A DNA stretch of 64,000 bases, taken from positions 310,001 through 374,000 of the forward strand of contig JADJMW010000005.1 in the NCBI GenBank assembly GCA_016709385.1. Direction: 5' to 3'. Shown one piece after another: positions 17,682 through 28,724 of this stretch (position 1 is the first letter of the stretch; each line of letters begins with the position of its first letter). The notes under the pieces are model-generated. The model was not told the DNA's origin, did not search any database, and saw only the letters and a list, made by a program, of their open reading frames with translations. Position numbers and translations under genes: made by a program. The DNA comes from Candidatus Rubrivivax defluviihabitans (GTDB lineage: Bacteria; Pseudomonadota; Gammaproteobacteria; Burkholderiales; Burkholderiaceae_C).

Positions 17682-19127
17682 TCAGCGCTTGGGCGGCCCA
17701 CCCCGTGACGCCGCCGGGCGGGCGCCGCCGTAACCGCCACCGCCGCCACTGCCACCCGTCCCTGAGCGGCCCGAGCGCGACGTGCCGGGACGGCCCGGGG
17801 CTTGGGCCGGTGCGCGGCCACCGCCACCGCTGCCACCGCCACCACCGCCCGATCGGCCGGAACCACCGCGGCCACCGCCGCCGTAGCCACCCCCACCACC
17901 CCCACCGCCCCCGGCATTGCGGCGCGTGCCGCCGACGCCGATGGTCATGCGGCCCAGAACGATGGGCTCGGCGCGTTCACCGGCCGGCGGTTCGAAGCCG
18001 GGCACCGTCTCGCGCGGGATGCTGCGCTTGATGAGGCGCTCGATATCCTTCAGGAACACCTCCTCGTCCAGGCAGGCCAGCGAGATCGCCTCGCCGCTGG
18101 CGCCGGCGCGGCCGGTGCGCCCGATGCGGTGCACGTAGTCTTCCGGCACGTTGGGCAGCTCGAAATTCACCACGTGCGGCAGCATGTCGATGTCGATGCC
18201 GCGCGCCGCGATATCGGTGGCCACCAGCACCTGCAGGTCGCCGGCCTTGAAGTCGGCCAGCGCCTTGGTGCGCGCACCCTGGCTCTTGTTGCCGTGGATC
18301 GCCATCGCCGTGATGCCATGGTCGTTGAGATAGTCGGTGAGCCGGTTGGCGCCGCTCTTCATGCGCGTGAAGACCAGCACCTGGTGCCAGTCGCCGGTCT
18401 TGATCAGGTGCGCCAGCAGCTCCTTCTTGCGCTCGCGGCCCACCGGGTGCACCTTCTGCGCGACGAGGTCGGCGGTGGCGTTGCGGCGTGCCACCTCGAT
18501 CAGCACTGGCGCGTTGAGCAGCCGGTCGGCCAGGGCCTTGATCTCGTCGCTGAACGTGGCGCTGAACAGCAGGCTCTGCTTCTTCGCCGGCAGCACCGCG
18601 AGCACCTTCTTGATATCGTGGATGAAGCCCATGTCGAGCATGCGGTCGGCTTCGTCCAGGACGAAGATCTCCACGTGCTTCAGGTCCAGCGTACCCTGCT
18701 GGTGATGGTCGAGCAGGCGGCCGGGCGTCGCCACCAGGATGTCGACACCCTTGCGCAGGCGGTCGATCTGCGGCTGCATGCCGACGCCGCCGAACATCAC
18801 CATGCTGGTGAGCGGCAGGTATTTGCCGTAGGTGCGCACGCTCTCTTCCACCTGCGCCGCGAGTTCGCGCGTGGGGGTCAGGATGAGGGCGCGGATGGGG
18901 ATGCGGCCGCGCGCGTCACGCACGGGCTTCACGAGCGACAGGCGTTGCAGCATGGGCAGCGTGAAGCCGGCGGTCTTGCCGGTGCCGGTCTGCGCGCCGC
19001 CCATCAGGTCGCCGCCCTGCAGGACGATGGGAATGGCCTGGGCCTGGATCGGCGTGGGGGTGTCGTAGCCCTGCTCGCGAACGGCGCGCAGGAGCGGCTC
19101 GGCCAGGCCGAGGTCGGTAAATAGCAT
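17682..19127 (-). CDS. rhlE: DEAD-box ATP-dependent RNA helicase, RhlE type
   Basis: The 481-residue protein has the complete DEAD-box set: GYDTPTPIQAQAIP (Q motif), AQTGTGKT, PTRELA, VATPGRLLD, DEAD, SAT, ARGIDID and HRIGRTGR. About 80 residues at the C-terminus are a glycine/serine/arginine-rich tail, common in beta-proteobacterial RhlE and likely an unstructured RNA-binding arm. It remodels RNA in ribosome assembly or decay. The ATG at 19127 starts FTDLGLAEPLL, the usual family N-terminus. The low-complexity 17.7-17.93 kb DNA is this tail, not an intergenic repeat. Confidence 0.93.
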   Translation of the reverse strand: MLFTDLGLAEPLLRAVREQGYDTPTPIQAQAIPIVLQGGDLMGGAQTGTGKTAGFTLPMLQRLSLVKPVRDARGRIPIRALILTPTRELAAQVEESVRTYGKYLPLTSMVMFGGVGMQPQIDRLRKGVDILVATPGRLLDHHQQGTLDLKHVEIFVLDEADRMLDMGFIHDIKKVLAVLPAKKQSLLFSATFSDEIKALADRLLNAPVLIEVARRNATADLVAQKVHPVGRERKKELLAHLIKTGDWHQVLVFTRMKSGANRLTDYLNDHGITAMAIHGNKSQGARTKALADFKAGDLQVLVATDIAARGIDIDMLPHVVNFELPNVPEDYVHRIGRTGRAGASGEAISLACLDEEVFLKDIERLIKRSIPRETVPGFEPPAGERAEPIVLGRMTIGVGGTRRNAGGGGGGGGGYGGGGRGGSGRSGGGGGGSGGGGRAPAQAPGRPGTSRSGRSGTGGSGGGGGYGGARPAASRGGPPKR

Positions 19128-19282
19128 GTGATTTCGGGGCCCGTGAACTTTCGTCAGAGGGGCCGTGGTTCGCAGCCTGCTGTCACCCGGGGCGGGCGCA
19201 CCAGTCGGTAGGCGCGAGAGAAACAACGAGGTCGGAAGCGACCGCGCCGCGATGACTGGAAGCCGCGGCGCAACCCAGGATT

Positions 19283-19696
19283 CTACGGCATCGGCATCGC
19301 GCGGTGATCGTTGAGCGCCATCCAGCCCCGTGCGATGCGGTAGATGGCCCACACGCCCAGCAGGAACAGGCCCGCGATCCAGGTGCCGATACCGACCAGG
19401 ATCACCGACAGCGGCAGCGAGACCAGGCCCACGAACAGCGCCCACAGCAGCGCGAACCAGAAGGTGCGGATCTGCCAGCTGAAATGCGATTCCAGCCAGG
19501 TGCCGCGCACGTCGCTGCGCTTCACGTAGTTGATGATGACGGCGATGATCGACGGCCAGCCGAACAGGAACGAGCCCAGCACGCTGGCCGCGCCGAAGGC
19601 ACCGATGGCCAGGCCCAGGGCGTGCAGGGCATAGACGAGGTGTACCACGCGCACCAGCGAGGGGTCGGATTCGACGGTCTGCATCGAGGTGTTCAT
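19283..19696 (-). CDS. DUF4870-like integral membrane protein
   Basis: The 137-residue protein has several hydrophobic segments: HLVYALHALGLAIGAFGAASVLG, FGWPSIIAVIINYV, then FWFALLWALFVGLVSLPLSVIL and a last one ending in GVWAIYRIARGW. The short charged VKRSDVRGTWLESHFSWQIRTF loop between them is characteristic of small DUF4870-type proteins in beta-proteobacteria. Function is unknown. The start is uncertain: ATGs also exist 9 and 12 bases upstream, none with a clear ribosome site. It ends 155 bases before the rhlE start. Confidence 0.75.
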   Translation of the reverse strand: MNTSMQTVESDPSLVRVVHLVYALHALGLAIGAFGAASVLGSFLFGWPSIIAVIINYVKRSDVRGTWLESHFSWQIRTFWFALLWALFVGLVSLPLSVILVGIGTWIAGLFLLGVWAIYRIARGWMALNDHRAMPMP

Positions 19697-19797
19697 GCCC
19701 GGCATCATGCCAGCAAGCGCCGCACGAGGCCCGGGCCGGCGCCGGTCCGGGATAATCAAAGGTTCGCCCCTCGGCCCCCAACAGCCCACCACACACC

Positions 19798-19881
19798 ATG
19801 GCCCAGTACGCTTTGCCTTCGGCGAAACGATTGCGTGCCTTCGGCCCCCTTCGCTCGTTTCACTCGCAAAGGACCATGTAA
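19798..19881 (+). other. 27-codon leader ORF imitating the ettA start
   Basis: An ATG at 19798 opens a 27-residue frame beginning MAQYALPSAK and ending with TAA at 19881, only 2 bases before the ettA ATG. Its first 13 bases (ATGGCCCAGTACG) nearly copy the ettA start (ATGGCGCAATACG). The middle is a GC/CTTCG-rich stretch similar in style to intergenic repeats elsewhere in the window. Either it is a partial duplication produced when a small repeat inserted in the ettA start region, or a coupled leader peptide. No sign of independent function. Confidence 0.4.
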
Positions 19882-19883
19882 AC

Positions 19884-21548
<1,665 letters not shown>

Positions 21549-21558
21549 GACGCCGCGG

Positions 21559-22527
21559 ATGAACCGGCTGCGCAGAGCGACTCGGCTCCTGCTGGCGGCC
21601 GGTGCTGGGTTGCTCGTGGCCTGTGGGCCCGCGCCCGGCGAGGCGCCGATGAGCGGCTATGCCGAGGCCGAACTCGTCTTCGTGGCGCCGCCCACGGCCG
21701 GGCTGCTGCAGACGCTGGCCGTGCAGCGCGGCGACCGCGTCGGCACCGGGCAGTTGCTCTACAAGCTGGAGGCCGATGCGCAGACCTTGGCGCGTGATGC
21801 TGCCGCCGCGCGGCAGGAGCGTGCCGAGGCACAGGCGCAGAACCTGCGCAAGGGCAAACGCCCCGCCGAACTGCAGGCCATCGACCAGCAACTCGCGCAG
21901 GCCCGGGCCGCACAGGCAGTGTCTCAGGCGGCGCTGCAGCGCCAGCAGCAACTGGTGGCCCAGGGGTTTGTCTCGGCACTGCGGCTGGACGAACTGGTGG
22001 CCGCGCGCGACCGCGACGCCGCGCGTGTGCAGGAACTGCAGGCGCAACGCGTGCTGGCCAGCGAGGCCGCGCGCAGCGACGAGATCGCCGCCGCCGCCGC
22101 CGAGGCGCGTGCCGGCAGCGCCGACCTGGCCCTGGCCGCCTGGCGCGAGGGCCAGATGCAGCGCACGGCGCCGGCCGAGGCCCTGGTCTACGACGTGCTG
22201 TACCGCGTCGGCGAATGGGTGCCGGCCGGAGCGCCGGTGGTGTCGCTGCTGCCGCCCGGTGCGCTCAAGCTGCGCTTCTTCGTGCCCGAAGCGATGCTGG
22301 CGCAGGCGGTGGTCGGGCGTGAGGTGACGGTGTCCTGCGACGGTTGCGCGGCGGGTCTGCGCGCGCGCATCCGCTACGTTTCACCGCAGGCCGAATTCAC
22401 GCCGCCGGTGATCTACAGCAACGACAGCCGCAGCAAGCTGGTCTTCATGGCCGAGGCCGAACCGGCCGCAGCGGCCGACCTCAAGCCCGGACAGCCCGTC
22501 GACGTGCGCTTCGCGAAGGCACCGTGA
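21559..22527 (+). CDS. HlyD-family membrane-fusion lipoprotein of an ABC exporter
   Basis: The 322-residue protein has a lipoprotein signal (LLLAAGAGLLVAC, Cys at about residue 22). A biotinyl-lipoyl-like half-motif (VAPPTAGLLQTLAVQRGDRVGTGQLLYKLE), a long alanine/glutamine-rich coiled coil (about residues 70-185) and a beta-barrel region follow. This is the periplasmic adaptor of YbhG/YhiI-type efflux systems. Its stop overlaps the ATPase start by one base, and an ABC-2 permease follows, giving a complete tripartite inner part. Substrate unknown. Confidence 0.85.
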   Translation: MNRLRRATRLLLAAGAGLLVACGPAPGEAPMSGYAEAELVFVAPPTAGLLQTLAVQRGDRVGTGQLLYKLEADAQTLARDAAAARQERAEAQAQNLRKGKRPAELQAIDQQLAQARAAQAVSQAALQRQQQLVAQGFVSALRLDELVAARDRDAARVQELQAQRVLASEAARSDEIAAAAAEARAGSADLALAAWREGQMQRTAPAEALVYDVLYRVGEWVPAGAPVVSLLPPGALKLRFFVPEAMLAQAVVGREVTVSCDGCAAGLRARIRYVSPQAEFTPPVIYSNDSRSKLVFMAEAEPAAAADLKPGQPVDVRFAKAP

Positions 22528-23450
22528 TGTCCGCCGAGCTGGCGATCGACGTGCGCGGCCTGACCAAGCAGTTCGGCGGCCGCAAGGTCGTCGACGATGT
22601 GGCAATCCAGGTGAAGCGCGGCGAGATCTGCGGTTTCCTCGGCCCCAACGGCAGCGGCAAGACCACCACCATCCGCATGCTGTGCGGGCTGCTCGAACCC
22701 GACGCCGGCGCAGGCACCTGCCTGGGCCACGACATCCGGCGCGACGCGCGCCGCATCAAGCGCCGCGTGGGCTACATGACGCAGCGCTTCGGCCTCTACG
22801 AAGACCTGTCGATCCAGGAGAACCTGGACTTCGTGGCGCGCGCCTACGGCATGCCCGGGCGCAAACAGGTGGTGCGCGAGGCGCTGGCACAACTGGGCCT
22901 GGAGGGCCGCCGCGACCAGCTGGCCGGCACGCTGTCCGGCGGCTGGAAACAGCGCCTGGCGCTGGCCGCCTGCATGCTGCACGACCCCGAACTGCTGCTG
23001 CTGGACGAACCCACGGCCGGCGTCGACCCGAGCGCGCGGCGCGACTTCTGGCAGCAGATCCACGCCCTGGCGGCCGCGGGGCTGACCGTGCTCGTCAGCA
23101 CGCACTATATGGACGAGGCCGAACGCTGCCACCGGCTGGCCTATATCTCCTACGGCCGCCTGCTGGCCACCGGCACCGCCGAGGAGGTGATCGCCGCCGC
23201 CGGACTGCAGACCTGGGAGCTGCGCGGCCCGGCCCTGGCCGACGCGGTGGCGCTGCTGCGGCAGGATCCGCGCTGGATGGCCGTGCCGTTCGGCACCGCG
23301 GTGCACGTGAGCGCGGCGCGCGGTGCCGACCTGCCGGCCTGGCTGACCGAACGCGCGCCGCAGGCGGGGTGGTCGGTGCATTCCATCGCCACCGGGCTGG
23401 AAGACGTCTTCATCTCGCTGACGCAGCATGCGCAGGACAACTTCGGCTGA
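22527..23450 (+). CDS. ABC exporter ATP-binding protein
   Basis: The 307-residue ATPase has Walker A GPNGSGKTTT, the signature LSGGWKQRLALA, Walker B LLLLDEPTAGVDP and the H-loop VSTHYMDEAERC. A C-terminal roughly 80-residue domain ends in LEDVFISLT, typical of YbhF/CcmA-like (drug/ABC-2) ATPases. It energises the permease encoded next, whose start lies 23 bases inside this gene. It starts at the ATG in TGATG with the adaptor stop. Confidence 0.9.
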   Translation: MSAELAIDVRGLTKQFGGRKVVDDVAIQVKRGEICGFLGPNGSGKTTTIRMLCGLLEPDAGAGTCLGHDIRRDARRIKRRVGYMTQRFGLYEDLSIQENLDFVARAYGMPGRKQVVREALAQLGLEGRRDQLAGTLSGGWKQRLALAACMLHDPELLLLDEPTAGVDPSARRDFWQQIHALAAAGLTVLVSTHYMDEAERCHRLAYISYGRLLATGTAEEVIAAAGLQTWELRGPALADAVALLRQDPRWMAVPFGTAVHVSAARGADLPAWLTERAPQAGWSVHSIATGLEDVFISLTQHAQDNFG

Positions 23451-24609
23451 GCCTGCCGCCGCCCACCCGGCCCGGCGCTGGCCCGGCCTGTCGTGGGGCC
23501 GCATCGTCGCCGTGCTGCTGAAGGAATTCGTGCAGCTGCGGCGCGACCGGCTCACCTTCGCCATGATGGTCGGGGTGCCGATCATGCAGCTGGTGCTGTT
23601 CGGCTACGCCATCAACAGCGACCCCAGGAACCTGCCGACCGCGGTGGTGGCGCTGGACAACGGACCGCTGGTGCGCAGCATCGTGCGCGCGGCCGAGAAC
23701 ACCGGCTACTTCCGCGTCGTGCAGGCTGCATCCGACAGCGAGGCCGAGCGCCTGCTCGCCGCCGGCCGGGTGCAGTTTGCGCTGGTCTTCCCGGCCGACT
23801 TCTCGGCCCGGTTGCTGCGCGGCGAGAAGCCGGCGCTGGCCGTCTACGCCGATGCCACCGACCCGGCGGCCACGGGTTCGGCGGTGGCCGCGCTGCAGGC
23901 GCTGCCGCAGGTGGCGCTGGTACACGACCTGAAGGGGCCGCTGGCCAGGCTGCAGCCGGGGGCACAACCCTTCGAGCTGCGCGTGCACCGGCGCTACAAC
24001 CCCGAAGGCCTGACCGCCTACAACGTGGTGCCCGGGCTTATGGGCGTGATCCTGACCATGACCCTGGTCATGATGACGGCGATGGCGATGACGCGCGAAC
24101 GCGAGCGCGGCACGCTGGAGAACCTGCTCGCCACGCCGGTGCGGCCGGTGGAGATGATGGTGGGCAAGATCCTGCCCTACGTGATGGTCGGCTACGTGCA
24201 GGTGCTGATCGTCTTCGCGGCGGCGCGCTGGCTGTTCGGCGTGCCGATGGCGGGCAGCTTCGTTCTGCTGTCGGCGATGGTGCTGCTGTTCATCGTGGCC
24301 ACGCTGACCATCGGCTTCACCTTCTCGACCATCGCGCGCTCGCAGATGCAGTCGATGCAGATGACGCTGTTCTATTTCCTGCCCAATATCCTGCTCTCGG
24401 GATTCATGTTCCCGTTCCGCGGCATGCCGCGCTGGGCGCAGTGGCTGGGCGAGGTGCTGCCGCTGACGCACTTCCTGCGCATCGTGCGCGCCATCATGCT
24501 CAAGGGCGCCGGCGCGGGCGACCTGTGGCCCGAAGTCGCGGCCATCGCCGCCTTCATGGCCGCCATGGGCACGATCGCCCTGCTGCGCTACCGGCAGACG
24601 ATCGACTGA
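23428..24609 (+). CDS. ABC-2 type transporter permease
   Basis: The 393-residue protein has one N-terminal membrane segment (FAMMVGVPIMQLVLFGYAI), a large periplasmic domain of about 150 residues, then five membrane segments after residue 195 with the ABC-2 motif ERERGTLENLLATPVRPVEMM. This layout is that of YbhS/YbhR/YhhJ permeases. It overlaps the ATPase gene by 23 bases. Only one permease gene is present, so the transporter would be a homodimer, while the E. coli Ybh system uses two. Confidence 0.88.
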   Translation: MRRTTSAEPAAAHPARRWPGLSWGRIVAVLLKEFVQLRRDRLTFAMMVGVPIMQLVLFGYAINSDPRNLPTAVVALDNGPLVRSIVRAAENTGYFRVVQAASDSEAERLLAAGRVQFALVFPADFSARLLRGEKPALAVYADATDPAATGSAVAALQALPQVALVHDLKGPLARLQPGAQPFELRVHRRYNPEGLTAYNVVPGLMGVILTMTLVMMTAMAMTRERERGTLENLLATPVRPVEMMVGKILPYVMVGYVQVLIVFAAARWLFGVPMAGSFVLLSAMVLLFIVATLTIGFTFSTIARSQMQSMQMTLFYFLPNILLSGFMFPFRGMPRWAQWLGEVLPLTHFLRIVRAIMLKGAGAGDLWPEVAAIAAFMAAMGTIALLRYRQTID

Positions 24610-24731
24610 GAGTTTGTCAAGCTGCGAGCCGGGTCGGCGTGCGGTCCTGCGCGCCGGGGCCGAGCCGGCCGCTGCACGAATCGGCGCATTGGCTCAGAAT
24701 GATCTCGGAATCCCGAATCGTCGCCCATTCC

Positions 24732-27554
24732 ATGACCGTCAGCACTCTCACCCTGCGCGTCGTGTCGGCAGCCTATGCCGCCGCGCTGCTGGCCGGATGC
24801 GCCACGGCGCCAGGCCCGACCGCTGGTGCGCCAGCCGTGCATGCCGCATCGCCGGCGGGCCCGGGCTGGGCCACGCCGGCAGGCGCACGCCCCGCCGCGA
24901 CGACCGCTTCGGCGCGCAGCGGCGCCGCCGCGCCGGCGCCACCGGCCACCGCAGGCGGGCCGGCGCCCTTCGCCACGGTGGTCAAGGACGCGCGCCGCAT
25001 CGAAGGCCCGCTCACGATGTGGCAGAAGGACGAAAAGGTCTGGATCGAACTGCGGCCCGAGCAACTGGGCCAGCCCTTCCTGCTGTCGCCCAAGATCAAG
25101 AGTGGCATCAGCCAGGCCTGGGTGCTGGGCGGCTTGATGGCCTACCCGATCCACGGTGCCGGTGGGCCGCAGGTGGTTGAATTTCTGCGCGTGCACAACC
25201 AGGTGCGGCTGCAGGCGCGCAACGCCGAGGTGCTGGCCCAGGCCGGCACGCCCGAGGCACGCGCGGTGGCCGATGCCTATTCGAACAGCCTGCTCGGCGC
25301 GGTACCCGTGGCCAGCCAGCCGCACCCCGAACGCAAGAGCGTGCTGATCGAAGCCAATGGCCTGTTCCTGGCCGACCTGCAGGGCATCGCCATGAAGCTG
25401 CAGCGCGGCTTGCGCCAGGGTCATGCGCTGGACCTGCGCAATTCCGTCATCACGGCGGTGCGCGGTTCCGCCGAAGCCATCGTGATCGAGACGCAGAGCC
25501 ATTTCTACACCGCCAGCGTGGGAGCGCGGGCCGGTCTGGGGCTGCTCGGGGCACCGGAGCCGGTGCCACCGCAATTCCTGCCCGACGCACGCAGCCTGCT
25601 CGTGGGCCTGCACTATTCGTTGGCGCCGCTGCCCAGGGAGCCGATGGCGCCACGCCGCGCCGACCCCCGGCTGGGCCACTTCACCACCGCCGTGCTCGAC
25701 TTCAGCAGCGACTTGCAGGACTCGCCGCGGCAACGCTGGGTGAACCGCTGGCGGCTCGAGAAAAAGGACCCGGCAGCCGAGGTCTCCGAACCGGTCAAGG
25801 CCATCACCTTCTGGATCGACCGCAACGTGCCGCTGGCCTACCGCGAGACGGTGCGCGCGGCGATCCTGGAATGGAACAAGCCCTTCGAGCGCATCGGCTT
25901 CAGCAACGCCGTCGTCGTGCAGCAGCAGAGCGACGACGCGGACTTCGACACGCTGGACTTCGGCCACGCCTCGGTGCGCTGGATGATGAACGCCGAGCCG
26001 GTGTTCGGCGCCATCGGGCCCAGCCACGTGGACCCGCGCACCGGCGAGATCCTCGACGCCGATATCGCCTTCGAAGGCATGCAGACCCGCCGCGCCCGCC
26101 GTGAACGCACGCAGCTGCTGGGCGGCGCCGACGCCAGGCCCGACGGCGTGGCGGCCACGATCGCGGCGGCCGGCCTGGCTCCGGCGCCCGGCCTGCCCGG
26201 CGGCGACGCCCCGCCGCACGACCACCGCCTGTGCCAGGCCGGCGCGCTGGCCGCGGAGCAACTCGGCTATGCGCTGGATGTCTTCGAGGCGCGCGGCGAT
26301 CTCGCCGCCGACAGCCCCGAGGCCCAGCAGTTCGTGCTGGACTACGTGAAGCAGGTCGTCATGCACGAGGTCGGCCACGCCCTGGGCCTGCGCCACAACT
26401 TCCGCGCCTCGCGCGCCTATACCGAGGCGCAGCTCGCCGACCCCGTTTTCACCCGGGCCCACGGCACCGCGGCTTCGGTCATGGAATACAACGCCGTCAA
26501 CCTGGCCTTGCCGGGTGAACGCGGCGGCCTGCCGTTCCAGACCGCGCTCGGGCCCTACGACTACTGGGCCATCGAATATGCCTACAAGCCCATGCCCACG
26601 GGCAGCGGCCCCGAGGCCGAGCGCACCGAGTTGCAGCGTATCGCCGCGCGCAGCAGCGAGCCGCTGCTGGCCTTCGGCACCGACGAGGACAACGCCTTCG
26701 GCATCGACCCCGAGACGATCCAGCTCGACCTCGGCGCCGACCCCATCGCCTTCGCCGCCAAGCGGCTGGCCATCGCACGCGACCTGTTCCGGCGCCAGGA
26801 AACGCGCGAACTATCGCCCGAGCGCGACTACGCCGTGCTGCGCCGATCGCTGGCCTACGCGGTGGCCGACGTGACGCGCGCCGTGGACACGCTGGCGCGG
26901 CAGATCGGCGGCGTGCGCACGCTGCGCGACTTTCCCGGCAGCGGGCGGGACCCGCTGCAGCCGGTGGACGCGGCCGTGCAGCGCCAGGCGCTGGCCTTGA
27001 TGGCCGATGCCGTGCTGGCCGCCGACGGGCTGGTGGTATCGCCGGCGCTGCAGCGGCGCATGGCGCCCGACTTCCTGGACCGTGCCGAGTATTTCGTGCC
27101 CACCGACTACGCCGTGCCGCAGCGCCTGCTGGAGCTGCAGCGCGCCGTGCTCGGCCACCTGATGAGCGACACCGTCGCGGCCCGCCTCCTGGACAGCGTG
27201 GGCAAGTACGACCGCCCGGCCGAGGCGTTCCAGCTCTCGGAGCTGTATGCGCGGCTGTTCGCCGCGGTATGGAGCGAACTCGACCGTGCGCAGGCCATCC
27301 CGCCGCCGCGGCGAGAACTGCAGCGCGAGCATGTCAACCGCCTGGCGGCAGCGTTGCTGCGGCCAACGCCCCAGGCCCGCGCCGACGCGCGCAGCCTGCT
27401 GCGGGCGCAGTCGCGGGCGCTGCTGGTGCGCATCGAGGCCGCCCAGCAGCGCCGCGGCGGGACCTTCGACGCCGAGACGAAGGCCCACCTGACCGACGCC
27501 GCCGATACGCTGCGCCTGGCGCTGGCCGCGCCGATGCAACGCCAGGGGCTGTAG
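24732..27554 (+). CDS. Lipoprotein zinc-dependent metalloprotease (DUF5117-type)
   Basis: The 940-residue protein has a lipobox signal (AAYAAALLAGC), a Pro/Ala-rich linker, a large N-terminal domain of the DUF5117 type, and the metzincin-like zinc motif HEVGHALGLRHNF (His545, His549, His555). A long helical C-terminal part follows. Such proteins are predicted outer-membrane-anchored proteases of Burkholderiales and Bacteroidetes; substrates are unknown. The ATG at 24732 puts the lipobox at the right depth; an in-frame ATG at 24699 would move it inward. It is separated from the exporter by 122 bases. Confidence 0.85.
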   Translation: MTVSTLTLRVVSAAYAAALLAGCATAPGPTAGAPAVHAASPAGPGWATPAGARPAATTASARSGAAAPAPPATAGGPAPFATVVKDARRIEGPLTMWQKDEKVWIELRPEQLGQPFLLSPKIKSGISQAWVLGGLMAYPIHGAGGPQVVEFLRVHNQVRLQARNAEVLAQAGTPEARAVADAYSNSLLGAVPVASQPHPERKSVLIEANGLFLADLQGIAMKLQRGLRQGHALDLRNSVITAVRGSAEAIVIETQSHFYTASVGARAGLGLLGAPEPVPPQFLPDARSLLVGLHYSLAPLPREPMAPRRADPRLGHFTTAVLDFSSDLQDSPRQRWVNRWRLEKKDPAAEVSEPVKAITFWIDRNVPLAYRETVRAAILEWNKPFERIGFSNAVVVQQQSDDADFDTLDFGHASVRWMMNAEPVFGAIGPSHVDPRTGEILDADIAFEGMQTRRARRERTQLLGGADARPDGVAATIAAAGLAPAPGLPGGDAPPHDHRLCQAGALAAEQLGYALDVFEARGDLAADSPEAQQFVLDYVKQVVMHEVGHALGLRHNFRASRAYTEAQLADPVFTRAHGTAASVMEYNAVNLALPGERGGLPFQTALGPYDYWAIEYAYKPMPTGSGPEAERTELQRIAARSSEPLLAFGTDEDNAFGIDPETIQLDLGADPIAFAAKRLAIARDLFRRQETRELSPERDYAVLRRSLAYAVADVTRAVDTLARQIGGVRTLRDFPGSGRDPLQPVDAAVQRQALALMADAVLAADGLVVSPALQRRMAPDFLDRAEYFVPTDYAVPQRLLELQRAVLGHLMSDTVAARLLDSVGKYDRPAEAFQLSELYARLFAAVWSELDRAQAIPPPRRELQREHVNRLAAALLRPTPQARADARSLLRAQSRALLVRIEAAQQRRGGTFDAETKAHLTDAADTLRLALAAPMQRQGL

Positions 27555-27673
27555 CGCCGGCCTCGTGCCGCCCTGCCCGCTCGCCGGCGGCGGGCCGGAC
27601 GGCACGGCTCGCGTGCTTGCTTATGATCGCCGCGCTGCGCTGGCCCCCCGGCCGCGCCACCCCGAGGACAACC

Positions 27674-28651
27674 ATGCACGCCTGGCTTTGCGAAACCCTC
27701 GACGGCGCCGAGGCGCTGCAATGGAAGGAATGGCCCACGCCCGAGCCCAAGCCCGGCGAGGTGCGCATCGCCATCCGCGCCGCCAGCCTGAACTTCCCCG
27801 ACCTGCTCATCGTGCGCGGCCAGTACCAGGCCAAGCCGCCGCTGCCGTTCGTGCCGGGCGCCGAATTCGCCGGCGTGGTGGAAGCGGTGGGCGAAGGCGT
27901 CACGCATCTCAAGCCCGGTGATGCCGTCGCCGCCCTGGCCGGCACCGGCGGCTTCGCCACCCATGCCTGTGTCGACGCTTCCAGGGTGCTGCCGCTGCCG
28001 CCGGGCTTTGCGCTCGAGGACGGCGCGGCCTTCGCCTTCACCTATGGCACCTCGCACCACGCCCTCATCGACCGCGGGCAGCTGAAGGCCGGCGAAACGG
28101 TGCTCGTGCTCGGCGCGGCCGGTGGCGTGGGCACGGCGGCGCTGCAGATCGCCAAGGCAGCCGGTGCGCGCGTCATTGCCGCCGCTTCCAGCGACGAGAA
28201 GTGCGCGCTGTGCCGCCAGCTCGGCGCCGACGAGACGCTGAACTACACCACCGGCGACGTGCGTGCCGTGCTCAAGGCAATGACCGGCGGCAAGGGCCCG
28301 GATGTCGTCTACGACCCGGTGGGCGGCGACCTGGCAGAACCGGTCTTCCGCAGCCTGGCCTGGCGTGGCCGCTACCTGGTGATCGGTTTTGCGCAAGGCA
28401 CCATTCCTGCGCTGCCCTGGAACCTGGCGTTGCTCAAGGGAACCTCGGTGGTGGGCGTCTTCTGGGGCGAATTCGTCCGGCGCGAGCCCGCCGCCTTTGC
28501 CGCCGCGATGCGGCAACTGATGCAGTGGTATGCGCAAGGCCTGGTCAAGCCGGTCATCGACCAGCGCCTGCCCATGGCCGAGCTGCAGGCCGCCTACGCA
28601 CGCATGGGCAGCCGGCAGGTGATGGGCAAGCTGCTGCTCGTGAACGCATGA
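27674..28651 (+). CDS. NADPH:quinone oxidoreductase-like zinc-free medium-chain dehydrogenase
   Basis: The 325-residue protein has the quinone-oxidoreductase features NFPDLLIVRGQYQ, FVPGAEFAGVVEAVGEGV and the cofactor loop VLVLGAAGGVGTAALQIAKAAGARVIAAA. The zinc-ligand residues of alcohol dehydrogenases are not apparent. Family members reduce quinones or enones with NADPH. The ATG at 27674 is preceded by GAGGACAACC. No operon partner is evident; it lies 119 bases after the protease gene and 73 bases before the response regulator. Confidence 0.88.
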   Translation: MHAWLCETLDGAEALQWKEWPTPEPKPGEVRIAIRAASLNFPDLLIVRGQYQAKPPLPFVPGAEFAGVVEAVGEGVTHLKPGDAVAALAGTGGFATHACVDASRVLPLPPGFALEDGAAFAFTYGTSHHALIDRGQLKAGETVLVLGAAGGVGTAALQIAKAAGARVIAAASSDEKCALCRQLGADETLNYTTGDVRAVLKAMTGGKGPDVVYDPVGGDLAEPVFRSLAWRGRYLVIGFAQGTIPALPWNLALLKGTSVVGVFWGEFVRREPAAFAAAMRQLMQWYAQGLVKPVIDQRLPMAELQAAYARMGSRQVMGKLLLVNA

Positions 28652-28724
28652 CGCCTGGCCGCGGCCGTATCGGCCCGCCGCCTTTAAGCGCTAGCATGCG
28701 GTCGGCAACAAGGAGTCCACGGCC

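Noticed and set aside
17700..17930. CCACCGCC-type repeat DNA near 17.8 kb
   Set aside because: It encodes the glycine-rich C-terminal tail of RhlE.
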